From Streptomyces cellulosae (lineage in GTDB: Bacteria > Actinomycetota > Actinomycetes > Streptomycetales > Streptomycetaceae): DNA of 64,000 nt. Location: assembly GCF_000721105.1 (NCBI RefSeq), contig NZ_JOEV01000025.1:1-64000 (forward strand). Direction: 5' to 3'. This document shows, piece after piece, positions 1 to 10,736 of this stretch. The first letter of the stretch is position 1; each line of letters starts with the position of its first letter. The notes beneath the pieces are model-generated. The model was not told the DNA's origin, ran no database searches, and saw nothing but the letters and a program-made list of their open reading frames with translations. The position numbers and the translations under genes were made by a program.

Positions 1-305
1 GGGGTGGGCGTAGGGCTGGGAGGCGTCGGGGTGGGGGTGGGCGTAGGGCTGGGAGGCGTCGGGGTGGGAGTGGGGCACGGCGGAGGAGGGGGCGGCGGGC
101 AGGGCGGGGGAGTCGGCCAGGTGAGGCTGCCGGCGACCGCCACCGCCTGGGTGCCGTCCGCTCCCGTCGAGGCATACGCGCAGGCGTCTGCCCGGGCCAC
201 GCCGGCGGGAGCGCCCACGAGCATCCAGGTGAGCGTCAACAGGGCGAACCCCCGTATGGCGCGGGCGGATTGGGTCGGTTCGGGTCGATGCACGACGGAG
301 ATCAT
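1..305 (-). CDS. Secreted Pro/Thr-rich protein, N-terminal part (cut by window edge)
   Basis: The reverse strand opens with ATG at 305 and runs out of the window at base 1, so only the first 101 or so residues are present. The start shows a signal peptide: Arg-rich head, hydrophobic core FALLTLTWMLVGAPAG and an Ala-rich cleavage region ending ARADA. The mature part starts CAYASTGADGTQAVAVAG and then becomes a Pro/Thr/Ser repeat (PTPTPTPPSP). The G-rich repeats at 1-90 on the plus strand are the reverse of this linker, two copies of an about 33-bp unit. Such linkers join secreted domains or anchor cell-wall proteins; the function is unknown because the rest lies outside. It is divergent from the lipoprotein gene. 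No strong ribosome binding site precedes the ATG, so the start is tentative. Confidence 0.6.
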   Translation of the reverse strand, partial: MISVVHRPEPTQSARAIRGFALLTLTWMLVGAPAGVARADACAYASTGADGTQAVAVAGSLTWPTPPPCPPPPPPPCPTPTPTPPSPTPTPTPTPPSPTPT

Positions 306-537
306 GAGGCCTGGCGCGCCGCGCCACGCCCGAGTACGGAGGGAATGCCCCGAAAGAGCGAACGCCGGTGTCACCACGGTCGGCCCGGGTGTCGGGGGGT
401 TCGAAGCCCGTTGTCACAGGTTTCGGAAAGAAATATCTGGGGCGATTGAACACAAGCGTGGCCCCCATGCGTACCCATGGTCGTGCGGCGGCGCAGAAGG
501 GCGCTGCAACACCCTAGGAATTTATGGGGAGTTGACG

Positions 538-1509
538 ATGAAGACCTCCTGGCGGAGCGCCTCACTCGTGGCAAGCGCTGCGGCTGTGCTGGTGCTGACG
601 ACGGCGTGCGGCCAGGAAAGCGCCCCGTCCACCGGCAGTCAGAACGTGGGCGCGACGGCTGCGGCCGGTGGCTACGGGAGCCCGGGTGCCGGTCTCGGAA
701 CCGACACCGGCGCCGCCGGCGCCGGCGGGGACGCGCAGGCCAGTCAGAGCCCCGCGACCCAGACGTCGGTCGCGGGCCAGTTGAACGTGTCCGCCAACGG
801 CGAGCTCGGCAACGTCCTCACCGACAGCGCCGGCCTCACCCTCTACCGCTTCGACGAGGACACGGCCGAACCGCCGAAGTCGAACTGTGACGGTGCCTGC
901 GCCACGACCTGGCCGCCCGTCCCCGCGGACGACGCCACGGCCGGCGCGGGCATCGACAAGGCGCTGCTCGGCGAGGTGACCCGGACGGACGGCACCAAGC
1001 AGCTGACCATCGGCGGCTGGCCGGCCTACCGTTACGCGAAGGACACCAAGGCCGGGGACGTCGTCGGCCAGGGCGTGGGCGGCAAGTGGTTCGCGCTCGC
1101 CCCGGACGGCAAGAAGGCGAAGAAGGCGGGCCTGGCCGACCTTCCGGGACTTTCCACCCGTAAGGACCCCAAGCTGGGTGAGGTCGTCGTGGACAAGAAC
1201 GGCCACACGGTCTACCGGTTCCTGAAGGACACCGCCTGGCCCGACCCGATCTCCGCCTGCAAGGGTGCCTGCCTGGAGAAGTGGCCGGCCGTGGCCCCCG
1301 TCGACATCAACGACACCGAGGGGATCCAGAAGAAGGGCTACATGAACTTCACCCGGCCCGACGGCGTGCAGCAGCAGACCATCAACTGCTGGCCGATCTA
1401 CACCTTCTCGGGCGACAAGGCCCCGGGCGACACCAACGGTCAGGGCGTCGGCGGCACATGGTACGCCGCGGCACCCGACGGAAAGCCGATCGGAGCGCCC
1501 GCGAAGTAA
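538..1509 (+). CDS. Secreted-repeat lipoprotein (SCO0930-like)
   Basis: Lipoprotein of 323 residues. The open frame extends far upstream, but ATG 538 has GGGGAG seven bases before it and begins a classical lipoprotein signal (MKTSWRSASL, hydrophobic core, LTTAC with Cys24), so it is the real start. Residues 25-80 are a Gly/Ala/Ser linker. Two copies of the secreted repeat of unknown function (PF03640 type) follow, about 85-192 and 213-315. Each has a GxxLYRF or HTVYRF strand, a paired C-x3-C (SNCDGAC, SACKGAC), a TWPP or KWPA segment and a GQGVGGxW segment. The family is thought to act in the cell envelope, possibly in redox or metal binding, but has no settled function. A strong terminator follows. 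From memory the same gene lies beside rmdA in S. coelicolor. Confidence 0.85.
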   Translation: MKTSWRSASLVASAAAVLVLTTACGQESAPSTGSQNVGATAAAGGYGSPGAGLGTDTGAAGAGGDAQASQSPATQTSVAGQLNVSANGELGNVLTDSAGLTLYRFDEDTAEPPKSNCDGACATTWPPVPADDATAGAGIDKALLGEVTRTDGTKQLTIGGWPAYRYAKDTKAGDVVGQGVGGKWFALAPDGKKAKKAGLADLPGLSTRKDPKLGEVVVDKNGHTVYRFLKDTAWPDPISACKGACLEKWPAVAPVDINDTEGIQKKGYMNFTRPDGVQQQTINCWPIYTFSGDKAPGDTNGQGVGGTWYAAAPDGKPIGAPAK

Positions 1510-1826
1510 CGACGGCGCATCCGGTCCACCGGCCCGCTCCCTCCGCGCCGCACGGAGGGAGCGGGCCGGTTTGCCGTCATTCACCGCAACTCCCCGCGAT
1601 CCGCCTCCTGTCCGGGAACGCTCCGGAACGTCGCGGGTACTTTTCGTAGTGTTTTCCGGTAATACCGGCACAGGGGCTTCACGGGCGGTGCGCGGGGGAA
1701 TCACTTGGGCACGTGCCGCAGGCAGTGACCGGGAACGGACGGTCAATTTCCGTTTCTGCTCGCTCCTTTGGCGGGCGATCAGTAGCCTCAGCTCGAACAC
1801 CGGATCGCCTACGCCTGGAGAGATAG
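1510..1826. other. Intergenic region, 317 bp
   Basis: Holds the terminator at 1531-1567 and, presumably, the promoter of the methyltransferase-rmdA unit. I could not pick a convincing -35/-10 pair and see no further gene. Confidence 0.4.
1531..1567 (+). terminator. Rho-independent-type terminator after the lipoprotein gene
   Basis: A perfect 15-bp GC-rich stem (GGCCCGCTCCCTCCG pairing with CGGAGGGAGCGGGCC) with a 7-base loop starts 21 bases after the stop codon. It is followed by GGTTTG rather than a long U-tract, as is usual in Streptomyces. Confidence 0.85.
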
Positions 1827-2639
1827 ATGGAGCGTCCCGCCTGGGCCCCACGGAGCATCGACATCGCGGTGCCGAGCGTTTCGCGCGTCTACGACTACTA
1901 CCTGGGCGGATCGCACAATTTCGAGGTCGACCGGGAAGCGGCCCGCCGGGCCATGGAGTTCATGCCGGGACTTCCCAAGATCATGCAGGCGAACCGGGCG
2001 TTCATGCGCCGCGCGGTGCGCTTCGCCGTCGACGAGGGCGTCACCCAGTTCCTCGACATCGGCTCCGGCATCCCGACCTTCGGCAACGTCCACGAGGTGG
2101 CCCAAACGGCAAGCCCCGGCGCCCGCGTGGTGTACGTGGACCACGACCCGGTCGCGGTCGCGCACAGCGAGGCGGTGCTCGCCGGCAACGCGGACGCGGG
2201 CGTCGTCGCCGCCGACCTCCGCAAGCCCCAGGAGATCCTCTCCAGCCCCGAAGTACAGGCCCTGATCGACCTGAACCGGCCGGTGGCCCTGCTTCTCGTT
2301 GCCATACTGCACTTCGTGGAAGACACGGACGACCCGTACTCGGCGGTGGCCGAGCTGCGCGACGCGCTCGCGCCGGGCAGCCTGCTGCTGCTCACGCACG
2401 CCTCGTACGAGGGAATTCCGTTGTCGGCCGAGCGGGCCGAGGGCGCGGTGGCCGTGTACAAGGACATTCGCAACCCGCTGATCATGCGTTCGCGTGACGA
2501 GATCGCGCGGTTCTTCGAGGGGTACGACATGGTGGAACCCGGACTGGTGCCGATGCCGCACTGGCGGCCGGACACCGCACCGGAGGACGAGGATCCGTAC
2601 GCGTTCTCAGGGTTCGCGGGCGTGGGGCGTGCGGCGTGA
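1827..2639 (+). CDS. SAM-dependent methyltransferase, DUF574 / Methyltransf_19 family
   Basis: 270 residues, full length for this actinobacterial family. The hallmark start is present: a Trp-Ala-Pro N-terminus, then SVSRVYDYYLGGSHNFEVDR, in which the YDYYLGG motif defines the family. A Rossmann SAM site follows (FLDIGSGIPT, about residue 76) and an acidic strand-2 end (VVYVDHDPVAV). No substrate is known for the family. Its last bases overlap the start of the c-di-GMP gene by 4 bp (GTGA), so the two are translationally coupled. ATG 1827 has a purine-rich GGAGAGAT segment just upstream. Confidence 0.9.
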   Translation: MERPAWAPRSIDIAVPSVSRVYDYYLGGSHNFEVDREAARRAMEFMPGLPKIMQANRAFMRRAVRFAVDEGVTQFLDIGSGIPTFGNVHEVAQTASPGARVVYVDHDPVAVAHSEAVLAGNADAGVVAADLRKPQEILSSPEVQALIDLNRPVALLLVAILHFVEDTDDPYSAVAELRDALAPGSLLLLTHASYEGIPLSAERAEGAVAVYKDIRNPLIMRSRDEIARFFEGYDMVEPGLVPMPHWRPDTAPEDEDPYAFSGFAGVGRAA

Positions 2640-4771
2640 GCGCGGAACCGGACGGGCCGGAGGACAGACTGCGGCGGTTCGCGACGATCTGGAGCCGGGC
2701 CGTGTTCCCGGTCACCTCCACGTCCGCGACCCGGCCCGAGTTCGAACAGCAACTGCTCCCGCTGGCCCGGCGTCTGAGTGAGGCCCTCAAGGCCAGGATC
2801 TTCGACGCGGACGAGGCGAAGGCGGTGGGCGCCGCCCTGGTCGCCGCGCACTGCACCGACCCGGAGGCGCTCACCCGCACCCTGGACTGCGTCGACGCCT
2901 ACCTGGTGCTGTACTGCGGCGAGGGCGGCGTCCAGGAGGACCTGCGGGCGCGGGCGGCACGGATCGAGCACGCCATGGCCGCCGGCTTCGCGAAGGCGCT
3001 GCGCGAGCGCACCCTCGCCGAGCAGGAGGCCATCGCCCAGGCCGCGCTGCGGGCGCAGGGCGTGGTGGCGCAGGCGCTGCACGCGAGCGAGGCCCGCTTC
3101 CGCGCGGTCTTCGAGGGCGCCGCCATAGGTATCGGCATCGCCGACCTCGACGGCAACGTCCTGCAGGTCAACGGCGCCCTGCTGCGCATGTTCGGCCTCT
3201 CCGACCAGTCATTGCGCGGCCGCCGCGTCCCGGAGTGGACCCATCCCGACGACGCGCCCCAGACCTGGCGGCTCTACGACGAGCTCGTCCGCGGCGAGCG
3301 TGAGCACTACCACGTCGAGAAGGCGTTCTACCGCCCCGACGGAACGGCCCTGTGGACCAACCTCACGGTCTCCCTGCTGCGTGACGCCGACGGCAACCCG
3401 CAGTACCAGCTGGCCCTCATGGAGGACACCACCGAACGCCGGCTGCTCAACCTGCGGCTGCGCTACGAGGCCACCCACGACGCGCTCACCGGTCTGCCCA
3501 ACCGCACCTTCTTCTTCGAACGCCTGGAGAAGGCGCTGGGCGCGGGGCAGGACCAGCGGTTCGGGCTGTGCTACCTCGACCTGGACGGCTTCAAGACCAT
3601 CAACGACAGCCTCGGCCACGCGGCCGGCGACCGGCTGCTCGTCGAGATCGCCGACCGGCTGCAGTCCTGCGCCACCGCGCCCGGCGAGATGGTCGCCCGG
3701 CTCGGCGGAGACGAGTTCGTGGCCCTGACCACCGGACCCGAGACCCAGAGAGAGGTCGACGAACTCGCCGCGCGCATCATGAACGCGCTGCTCGCCCCCG
3801 TCAGCATCGACGGCCGCGAGCTGACCGTGCGCGGCAGCATCGGCATCGTCGAGGGCCCGGCGGGCGAACGCAGCCCGGCGGAGGTGCTGCGCAGCGCCGA
3901 CATCACCATGTACCGGGCCAAGTCGGCGGGCGGCAACCGCTACGAGCTCGCCGACCCGGAGGCCGACGCCCGCGCCATCACCCGGCACGGACTGACCACG
4001 GCCCTGCCGACGGCGCTGGACCGGGGCGAGTTCTTCATCGAGTACCAGCCCCTGGTCCACCTCGGGGACGGCAGCGTACGCGGCGCCGAGGCCCTGGTGC
4101 GCTGGCTGCACCCGCAGCACGGCGTCCTCGGCCCCGACCGGTTCATCCCGCTCGCCGAGCACACCGGGCTGATCGTGCCGCTGGGCCGCTGGGTCCTGGA
4201 GCAGTCCGTACGCCAGGCCCGCGCCTGGCAGGAGCGGTACGACGGAGCCGGGCCGCTGCGCATCAACGTCAACCTCTCGCCCTGCCAGCTCAGTCATCCC
4301 GGCCTCGTCCAGGACACCGTCGACATCCTGGAGCGCGCCGGTGTCACACCCGACGCGCTGTGCCTGGAGGTCACCGAGTCGGCGCTCATCGGCGCGGACG
4401 ACGACCTGCTGAAACCGCTGCGGCGCCTCGCCGAGATGGGCGTCGACATCGCGCTCGACGACTTCGGCACCGGCTACTCGAACCTGGCCAACCTGCGCCG
4501 CCTGCCGGTGAGCATCCTCAAGCTGGACCGTTCCTTCACCCAGAGCATGCAGCAGTTCCCGGCGGACCCCGTCGACCTCAAGATCGTCGAGGGGATCGTC
4601 TCACTGGCCCACGGCCTGAACCTCGCGGTGACGGTGGAGGGCGTGGAAACCGGCGCCCAGGCCGAGCAACTGCGGATACTGGGCTGCGACACCGCCCAGG
4701 GCTGGTACTACGCCCGCCCGGGCCCGCCGGAGCGACTGCACGAACTGGCGCTGGTGGACGCTACGGGGTGA
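2636..4771 (+). CDS. rmdA: PAS-GGDEF-EAL cyclic di-GMP enzyme (RmdA-like)
   Basis: 711-residue cytoplasmic protein without membrane segments. Order: a helical N-terminal region of about 150 residues without recognised family; a PAS sensor about 150-275 (ASEARFRAVFEGAAIGIGIA, ending in the typical DTTER link); a GGDEF domain about 280-435 with intact GGDEF at about 357; and an EAL domain about 450-700 with intact EAL (RGAEALVRW, about 484) and the metal-site segment DDFGTGYSNL at about 608. The RxxD product-inhibition site expected before GGDEF is absent. All catalytic motifs look intact, so cyclase and phosphodiesterase activity are both possible. S. coelicolor RmdA (SCO0928), with the same architecture and neighbours as I recall them, is a phosphodiesterase acting in development. 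GTG start, 4-bp overlap with the methyltransferase gene. Confidence 0.88.
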   Translation: MSAEPDGPEDRLRRFATIWSRAVFPVTSTSATRPEFEQQLLPLARRLSEALKARIFDADEAKAVGAALVAAHCTDPEALTRTLDCVDAYLVLYCGEGGVQEDLRARAARIEHAMAAGFAKALRERTLAEQEAIAQAALRAQGVVAQALHASEARFRAVFEGAAIGIGIADLDGNVLQVNGALLRMFGLSDQSLRGRRVPEWTHPDDAPQTWRLYDELVRGEREHYHVEKAFYRPDGTALWTNLTVSLLRDADGNPQYQLALMEDTTERRLLNLRLRYEATHDALTGLPNRTFFFERLEKALGAGQDQRFGLCYLDLDGFKTINDSLGHAAGDRLLVEIADRLQSCATAPGEMVARLGGDEFVALTTGPETQREVDELAARIMNALLAPVSIDGRELTVRGSIGIVEGPAGERSPAEVLRSADITMYRAKSAGGNRYELADPEADARAITRHGLTTALPTALDRGEFFIEYQPLVHLGDGSVRGAEALVRWLHPQHGVLGPDRFIPLAEHTGLIVPLGRWVLEQSVRQARAWQERYDGAGPLRINVNLSPCQLSHPGLVQDTVDILERAGVTPDALCLEVTESALIGADDDLLKPLRRLAEMGVDIALDDFGTGYSNLANLRRLPVSILKLDRSFTQSMQQFPADPVDLKIVEGIVSLAHGLNLAVTVEGVETGAQAEQLRILGCDTAQGWYYARPGPPERLHELALVDATG

Positions 4772-4823
4772 GACGGGGCGTACGTACCGGGCGCCGGCCC
4801 CACACACGACCCGCGGGCCTCTG

Positions 4824-5175
4824 AGCGGCCGGGGCGACGCGCTCAGCGAGGGGTGACGGCTGTGTCGACCGGTGGTTCCGCCGCGTGTGCGCGATCGGCT
4901 CTCACTGGCGGAGTGGGCGGGGCGGCGCGCTCCGTGAGGGGTGAGGGCCGTGTCGACGGGTGGTTCTGCCGCGTGTGCGCGATCGGCTCTCACTGGCGGA
5001 GCGGCCGGGGCGGCGCGCTCAGCGAGGGACGTGGGCCGTGTCGACCGGTGGTTCCGCCGCGCGGGCGCGATCGGCTCTCACCGGTGGAGCGGCCGGGGCG
5101 GCGCACTCAGCGAGGGGCGAGGGCCGTGTCGACCGGTGGTTCCGCCGCGCGGGCGCGATCGGCTCTCGCCGGCTC
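4824..5175. repeat. Four tandem copies of an 88-bp GC-rich repeat
   Basis: The landmark TGTCGAC recurs at 4863, 4951, 5039 and 5127, exactly 88 bp apart, and the whole units are nearly identical. Each unit carries several 6-bp palindromes: GTCGAC (all four), ACCGGT (three of four at that place), CGATCG (all four) and CGGCCG (three of four). 88 is not a multiple of three, so the frames crossing it are not coding. The array fills most of the gap between the convergent rmdA and lysR genes, and a degenerate fifth start may follow at about 5176-5205. Confidence 0.9.
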
Positions 5176-5208
5176 GCGGAGGTGTCACGGCGCCGACCGG
5201 CGGAACGT

Positions 5209-6054
5209 TCAGCTCGCCTGCCGCTCCCGTGCGGCCTCCGCCACCTCCACGGCCGCGCGGACCAGCGCCGCCGTGGCCGTCGAGCGGGAGTGCTGCGGCC
5301 AGGCGACGGCCAGAACGGCAGGGGGCGCGTCCAGGACGGGGCGGTAGACGACACCCGGCCGGGGATAGCGGCCGGCCACGGACGCGGGGAGCAGGGGGAC
5401 GACCTCGCCCAGGCCGACGAGGGTGAGCAGCTGGGCCAGGTCCTGGCCTCTGCCGCGCATCTCGTCGATGTACCGCTGCGCCTCGTCGGGGCGCAGCCCC
5501 AGGTCGGCGAGGCTCAGCCCGGCCCGGGCGGCGAGCGGATGACGCGCCGCGAGGGCGGCGACGCGCGGTTCGGCGGTCAGGTACTCCGCGTCGAGGCCGG
5601 TGCGGTCGTACGGCTCGTACACCAGGGCGACATCGGCCTCGCCCTGGCACAGGAGCCGGGACTGCTCCTGCCACGCGCACAGCCGGACGGAGACCGGCAG
5701 CGCCGCGGGGTCGCTCGCGTAGCGCGCGAGGATGGCCTCCAGCAGACCCGCGTCACCGTCGGCCTTCATGGCCAGCGCCAGCTTGGGCTCGGCGGCGGCC
5801 GCGCGGCGCGCTCGCCGCCCGGCGGCCTCCAACGCCTCCAGTGCGAACCGGGCCTCCGCCAGGAGGACTTCCCCCGCCGGGGTCAGGGCCACGGTGTGGG
5901 TGGTCCGGTCGAAGAGGACGGCCCCCACCTCCGACTCCAGCCGGCGGATCGCCCGCGACAGCGGCGGCGGCGAGATGCCCAACCGTTCAGCGGCGCGGGC
6001 GAAGTTGAGCTCCTCGGCGACGGCGACGAAGTAGCGCAGGGGACGGGACTCCAT
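5209..6054 (-). CDS. LysR-family transcriptional regulator
   Basis: 281 residues, starting MESRPLRYFVAVAEELNFAR. The LysR winged helix-turn-helix occupies residues 1-60 (AAERLGISPPPLSRAIRRLE), followed by a periplasmic-binding-protein-like effector domain. The reading frame runs further upstream, but ATG 6054 is where homology to the family begins. It is divergent from the NmrA-like reductase with a 124-bp shared upstream region containing a T-N11-A dyad, which makes that gene its likely target. The effector is unknown. Confidence 0.9.
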   Translation of the reverse strand: MESRPLRYFVAVAEELNFARAAERLGISPPPLSRAIRRLESEVGAVLFDRTTHTVALTPAGEVLLAEARFALEALEAAGRRARRAAAAEPKLALAMKADGDAGLLEAILARYASDPAALPVSVRLCAWQEQSRLLCQGEADVALVYEPYDRTGLDAEYLTAEPRVAALAARHPLAARAGLSLADLGLRPDEAQRYIDEMRGRGQDLAQLLTLVGLGEVVPLLPASVAGRYPRPGVVYRPVLDAPPAVLAVAWPQHSRSTATAALVRAAVEVAEAARERQAS

Positions 6055-6075
6055 GGGCCTGCCCTCCGATCGGTA

Positions 6076-6090
6076 TTGCCCTGAGGGTAA
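6076..6090. promoter_or_regulatory. Probable LysR operator (T-N11-A dyad)
   Basis: TTGCCCTGAGGGTAA is a nearly perfect dyad (CCCTGAGGG core) and fits the LysR T-N11-A rule. It lies 22 bp upstream of the lysR start and 88 bp before the divergent reductase. Confidence 0.55.
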
Positions 6091-6178
6091 CAAGCGCGAG
6101 CGAACCGGTCCTTCAGTTCCGGACGGCCGGGAACGAGGCTGATGGACATCCCGACAAGCCTGTTTCCAGGAGCTGTTC

Positions 6179-7087
6179 ATGATTGTCATCACTACCCCGA
6201 CCGGCCAGATCGGCCGCGAGGTCGTCACCCGTCTCCTCGATGCCCGCGACGCCTCCGGTGCCTTGGTCCCGCTCCGGGTGATCGCCCGTGACCCCGCCGC
6301 GCTCTCCCCGCGGGTGCGCGACCGTGCGGAGGTCGTGCAGGGGTCGCACGCCGACCCCGCCGTACTGAAGGAGGCATGCCAGGGCGCCGACGGAGTGTTC
6401 TGGCTGGTCCCGCCGACCCCCGGCGCCGCCAGCGTCGAGGGCCACTTCCGGGCCTTCACCGAGCCGCTGTGCGAGGTCATCGCGGCGCAGGGACCGGAGC
6501 GGGTCGTGGCCGTCTCCACTCTGGGCCGAGGGGTCGCGAGGAACGCCGGGCTGGTCTCGGCGTCCCTGGCGATGGACGAGGCGATCGCCGCCACGGGCGT
6601 CCACTACCGGGCGTTGTGCCCGCCGTCCCTGATGGAGAACGTGCTCCACCAGGTGGCGCCGATCCGCGACACGGGGGTGTTCTCCACGCCGCTCGTCGCC
6701 GACCGTGTGCTGCGCCTGTGCGCCACCCGCGATGTCGCCGCCACGGCCGCCCGCCTGCTCCTCGACGACTCCTGGACCGGGCAGGAGGACGTCCCCCTGG
6801 TCAGCCCCGACGACCTGACCCCCGAGGGCATGGCCGATGTCCTCTCCGAGGTGCTCGGCCGGCCCGTCCGCGCCGAGCTCGCCTCCAGCGCGGAGCAGAA
6901 GACGAGGATGATCCGATTCGGGGCGACCGAGGCGTGGGCGCAGGGCTATGCCGACATGGTGGACGCCCAGAACGACCAGGGCTTCTACGGCGCGTCCCAG
7001 CCGACCACACCCGACCTCGCCCCCACCACCTTCCGCCAGTGGTGCGAGGAGGTGCTCGAGCCGGCGGTCCGCCAGTCCCACAACTGA
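6179..7087 (+). CDS. NmrA/NAD(P)-binding Rossmann-fold reductase-like protein
   Basis: 302 residues. The N-terminus has the dinucleotide-binding turn TPTGQIGREVVTRLL and the protein matches atypical short-chain dehydrogenases of the NmrA/quinone oxidoreductase 2 type, which sense or use NAD(P)H and often act on quinones. The usual catalytic YxxxK pair is not evident, as in many NmrA-like members. AGGAG lies six bases before ATG 6179. It is divergent from a LysR regulator, a common arrangement for inducible reductases in Streptomyces. Confidence 0.82.
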   Translation: MIVITTPTGQIGREVVTRLLDARDASGALVPLRVIARDPAALSPRVRDRAEVVQGSHADPAVLKEACQGADGVFWLVPPTPGAASVEGHFRAFTEPLCEVIAAQGPERVVAVSTLGRGVARNAGLVSASLAMDEAIAATGVHYRALCPPSLMENVLHQVAPIRDTGVFSTPLVADRVLRLCATRDVAATAARLLLDDSWTGQEDVPLVSPDDLTPEGMADVLSEVLGRPVRAELASSAEQKTRMIRFGATEAWAQGYADMVDAQNDQGFYGASQPTTPDLAPTTFRQWCEEVLEPAVRQSHN

Positions 7088-7094
7088 GCCGCGC

Positions 7095-7979
7095 TCAACG
7101 CTCCAGCAGCATCCGCTGCAGCTCCCGGGCGGCCCGGGGCGGTGCCACGTCGCTGCGATGTGCGAGGGCGATCGTACGGTTCAGGCCGGGCCGGGCGAGC
7201 GGTGTGACCCGTAGCCCGCGCCCGGACCGGGCGGCGACCATGCGCGGTACGACGGCCACGCCCAGCCCCGCCCGTACGAAACCGAGCACCGCGTCCATCT
7301 CCCCGCCCTCCACCGCGAAGTCCGGTTCGAAGCCCTCGGCGCGGCAGGCGGCCACGGTCAGCTCGCGCAGGTCGTAGCCGTGCCGGAACATCACCAGGCG
7401 CTCGCCCTCCAGGTCGGCGACCCGCACGGTGCGACGGCCCCGGCCGGGCTTGGCGGCGTCCGGGGAGGAGACGACGACCAGGTCCTCGCGCAGCAGCTCC
7501 ACCGTGGTCAGCGCGGGGGAGGGGGTGGGCAGCGGGAGGACGACGAGGGCCAGGTCGAGGGCGCCGCGAGCGAGTTCCCGTACGAGATCGTGCGAGCCGC
7601 CCTCCTCGATCAGCAGCCGGATGCCGGGATAGCGGTCGTGGAAGGCGCGCAGCACATCCGGCAGCAGGCCGGTGCACAGGCTCGGCGTCGCGCCCAGCCG
7701 GATCCGGCCGCTGCGCAGCTGCACCAGCTCCAGCACCTCGTGCCGGGCCGTGTCCGCGTCGGCGAGGATCCGCCGGGCCAGCGGCAGCAGGGCCTCACCC
7801 GCGTCGGTGAGTGTGATGTTGCCGCGCGCCCGCAGGAACAGGTCCGCGCCCAACTCCCGCTCCAGCGCCTTGATCTGCTGCGACAGGGACGGCTGGGCGA
7901 CATGGACCAGCTCGGCGGCGCGCGTGAAGTGCCGGGTCTCGGCGACCGCGACGAAGTACTGGAGCTGCTGGAACTGCAT
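7095..7979 (-). CDS. LysR-family transcriptional regulator next to sdhCAB
   Basis: 294 residues with an N-terminal LysR helix-turn-helix (LQYFVAVAETRHFTRAAELV, then VAQPSLSQQIKALERELG) and an effector-binding domain. It is divergent from the succinate dehydrogenase operon across 94 bp holding an ATAG-N7-CTAT site, so it probably controls sdhCAB and itself. The convergent end is 7 bp from the NmrA-like gene. The effector cannot be read from the sequence; a dicarboxylate or redox signal is a guess from context. Confidence 0.9.
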   Translation of the reverse strand: MQFQQLQYFVAVAETRHFTRAAELVHVAQPSLSQQIKALERELGADLFLRARGNITLTDAGEALLPLARRILADADTARHEVLELVQLRSGRIRLGATPSLCTGLLPDVLRAFHDRYPGIRLLIEEGGSHDLVRELARGALDLALVVLPLPTPSPALTTVELLREDLVVVSSPDAAKPGRGRRTVRVADLEGERLVMFRHGYDLRELTVAACRAEGFEPDFAVEGGEMDAVLGFVRAGLGVAVVPRMVAARSGRGLRVTPLARPGLNRTIALAHRSDVAPPRAARELQRMLLER

Positions 7980-7999
7980 ACCCCCACGATAGGCCCATG

Positions 8000-8014
8000 A
8001 TAGGCCCAGACTAT
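8000..8014. promoter_or_regulatory. LysR-type operator ATAG-N7-CTAT
   Basis: ATAGGCCCAGACTAT is a classical LysR-type site and satisfies T-N11-A. The left half, ATAGGCCCA, is repeated at 7989-7997, one helical turn (11 bp) away. Confidence 0.6.
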
Positions 8015-8035
8015 GGAATCAAGCCGGACCATGTC

Positions 8036-8065
8036 TTGGACCGATCGCTCGTGCGTCCGTAGCGT
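8036..8065 (+). promoter_or_regulatory. Candidate sdhCAB promoter
   Basis: TTGGAC (8036-8041), an 18-bp spacer and TAGCGT (8060-8065) would place the transcript start within a few bases of the sdhC ATG at 8074. No Shine-Dalgarno sequence precedes that ATG, so a leaderless mRNA is plausible. Confidence 0.4.
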
Positions 8066-8073
8066 GCTGACAC

Positions 8074-8781
8074 ATGGCACTGGCAACGCGGACGGACCGA
8101 CGGCCGTCCTTGGCACGCACCGTGTGGGACTCCACCGTCGGCAAGAAGACCGTGATGGCCGTCAGCGGCCTGATCATGCTGCTGTACCTGGTCGCCCACA
8201 TGATCGGAAATCTGAAGATCTTCTTCGGGGCGGGCGAGTTCGACCACTACGCCCACTGGCTGCGCACCGTCGGCGAGCCGTTCATGCACTACGAGTGGAC
8301 GCTCTGGCTGATCCGGATCGTGCTGGTCGTCGCCGTGGTCGCCCACGCCACCTCCGCCTACCAGCTCAGCCGCCGCGACCTCAAGGCGCGACCGAGCAAG
8401 TACGTCCACAAGAAGGCGCGGGCCAGCTACGCGACACGCACCATGCGCTGGGGCGGGATCATCCTCGGCCTGTTCATCGTCTGGCACCTTCTCGACCTGA
8501 CGACCGGCACCGTGCACAGCGGCGGCTTCCAGGAGGGTCACCCGTACCAGAACGTCGTGGACACCTTCTCCACCTGGTACGGCAACGTCATCTACATCGT
8601 CGCGATGCTCGCCCTCGGCCTGCACGTCCAGCACGGCTTCTGGAGCGCCGCCCAGACCCTCGGCGTCGGCAGCCGCGCCCGCGACCGCGCCCTGAAGACC
8701 ATCGCAGGCGTCCTCGCGCTGCTGCTCACGGCCGGTTTCATCGCCGTACCCGTGGGCGTCATGACCGGAGTGGTGAGCTGA
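8074..8781 (+). CDS. sdhC: Succinate dehydrogenase cytochrome b subunit
   Basis: 235 residues, five predicted membrane helices, of the single-polypeptide di-haem cytochrome b type (Bacillus/Wolinella class). Histidines typical of haem ligation lie in helices: [30 protein letters not shown] and LHVQHGFW. It anchors SdhA and SdhB at the membrane and passes electrons to or from menaquinone. First gene of sdhC-sdhA-sdhB, with 2 bp between its stop and the sdhA start. Streptomyces usually has another sdh operon elsewhere with separate SdhC and SdhD anchors, so this is the second type. Confidence 0.93.
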   Translation: MALATRTDRRPSLARTVWDSTVGKKTVMAVSGLIMLLYLVAHMIGNLKIFFGAGEFDHYAHWLRTVGEPFMHYEWTLWLIRIVLVVAVVAHATSAYQLSRRDLKARPSKYVHKKARASYATRTMRWGGIILGLFIVWHLLDLTTGTVHSGGFQEGHPYQNVVDTFSTWYGNVIYIVAMLALGLHVQHGFWSAAQTLGVGSRARDRALKTIAGVLALLLTAGFIAVPVGVMTGVVS

Positions 8782-8783
8782 AC

Positions 8784-10732
<1,949 letters not shown>

Positions 10733-10736
<4 letters not shown>

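Noticed and set aside
4..537. In-frame upstream extension of the lipoprotein gene
   Set aside because: Gly/Val-rich translation of the antisense Pro/Thr repeat; the lipobox start at 538 has its own ribosome binding site.
4853..5200. Open frames across the 88-bp repeats
   Set aside because: The period is not a multiple of three and the products have no conserved features.
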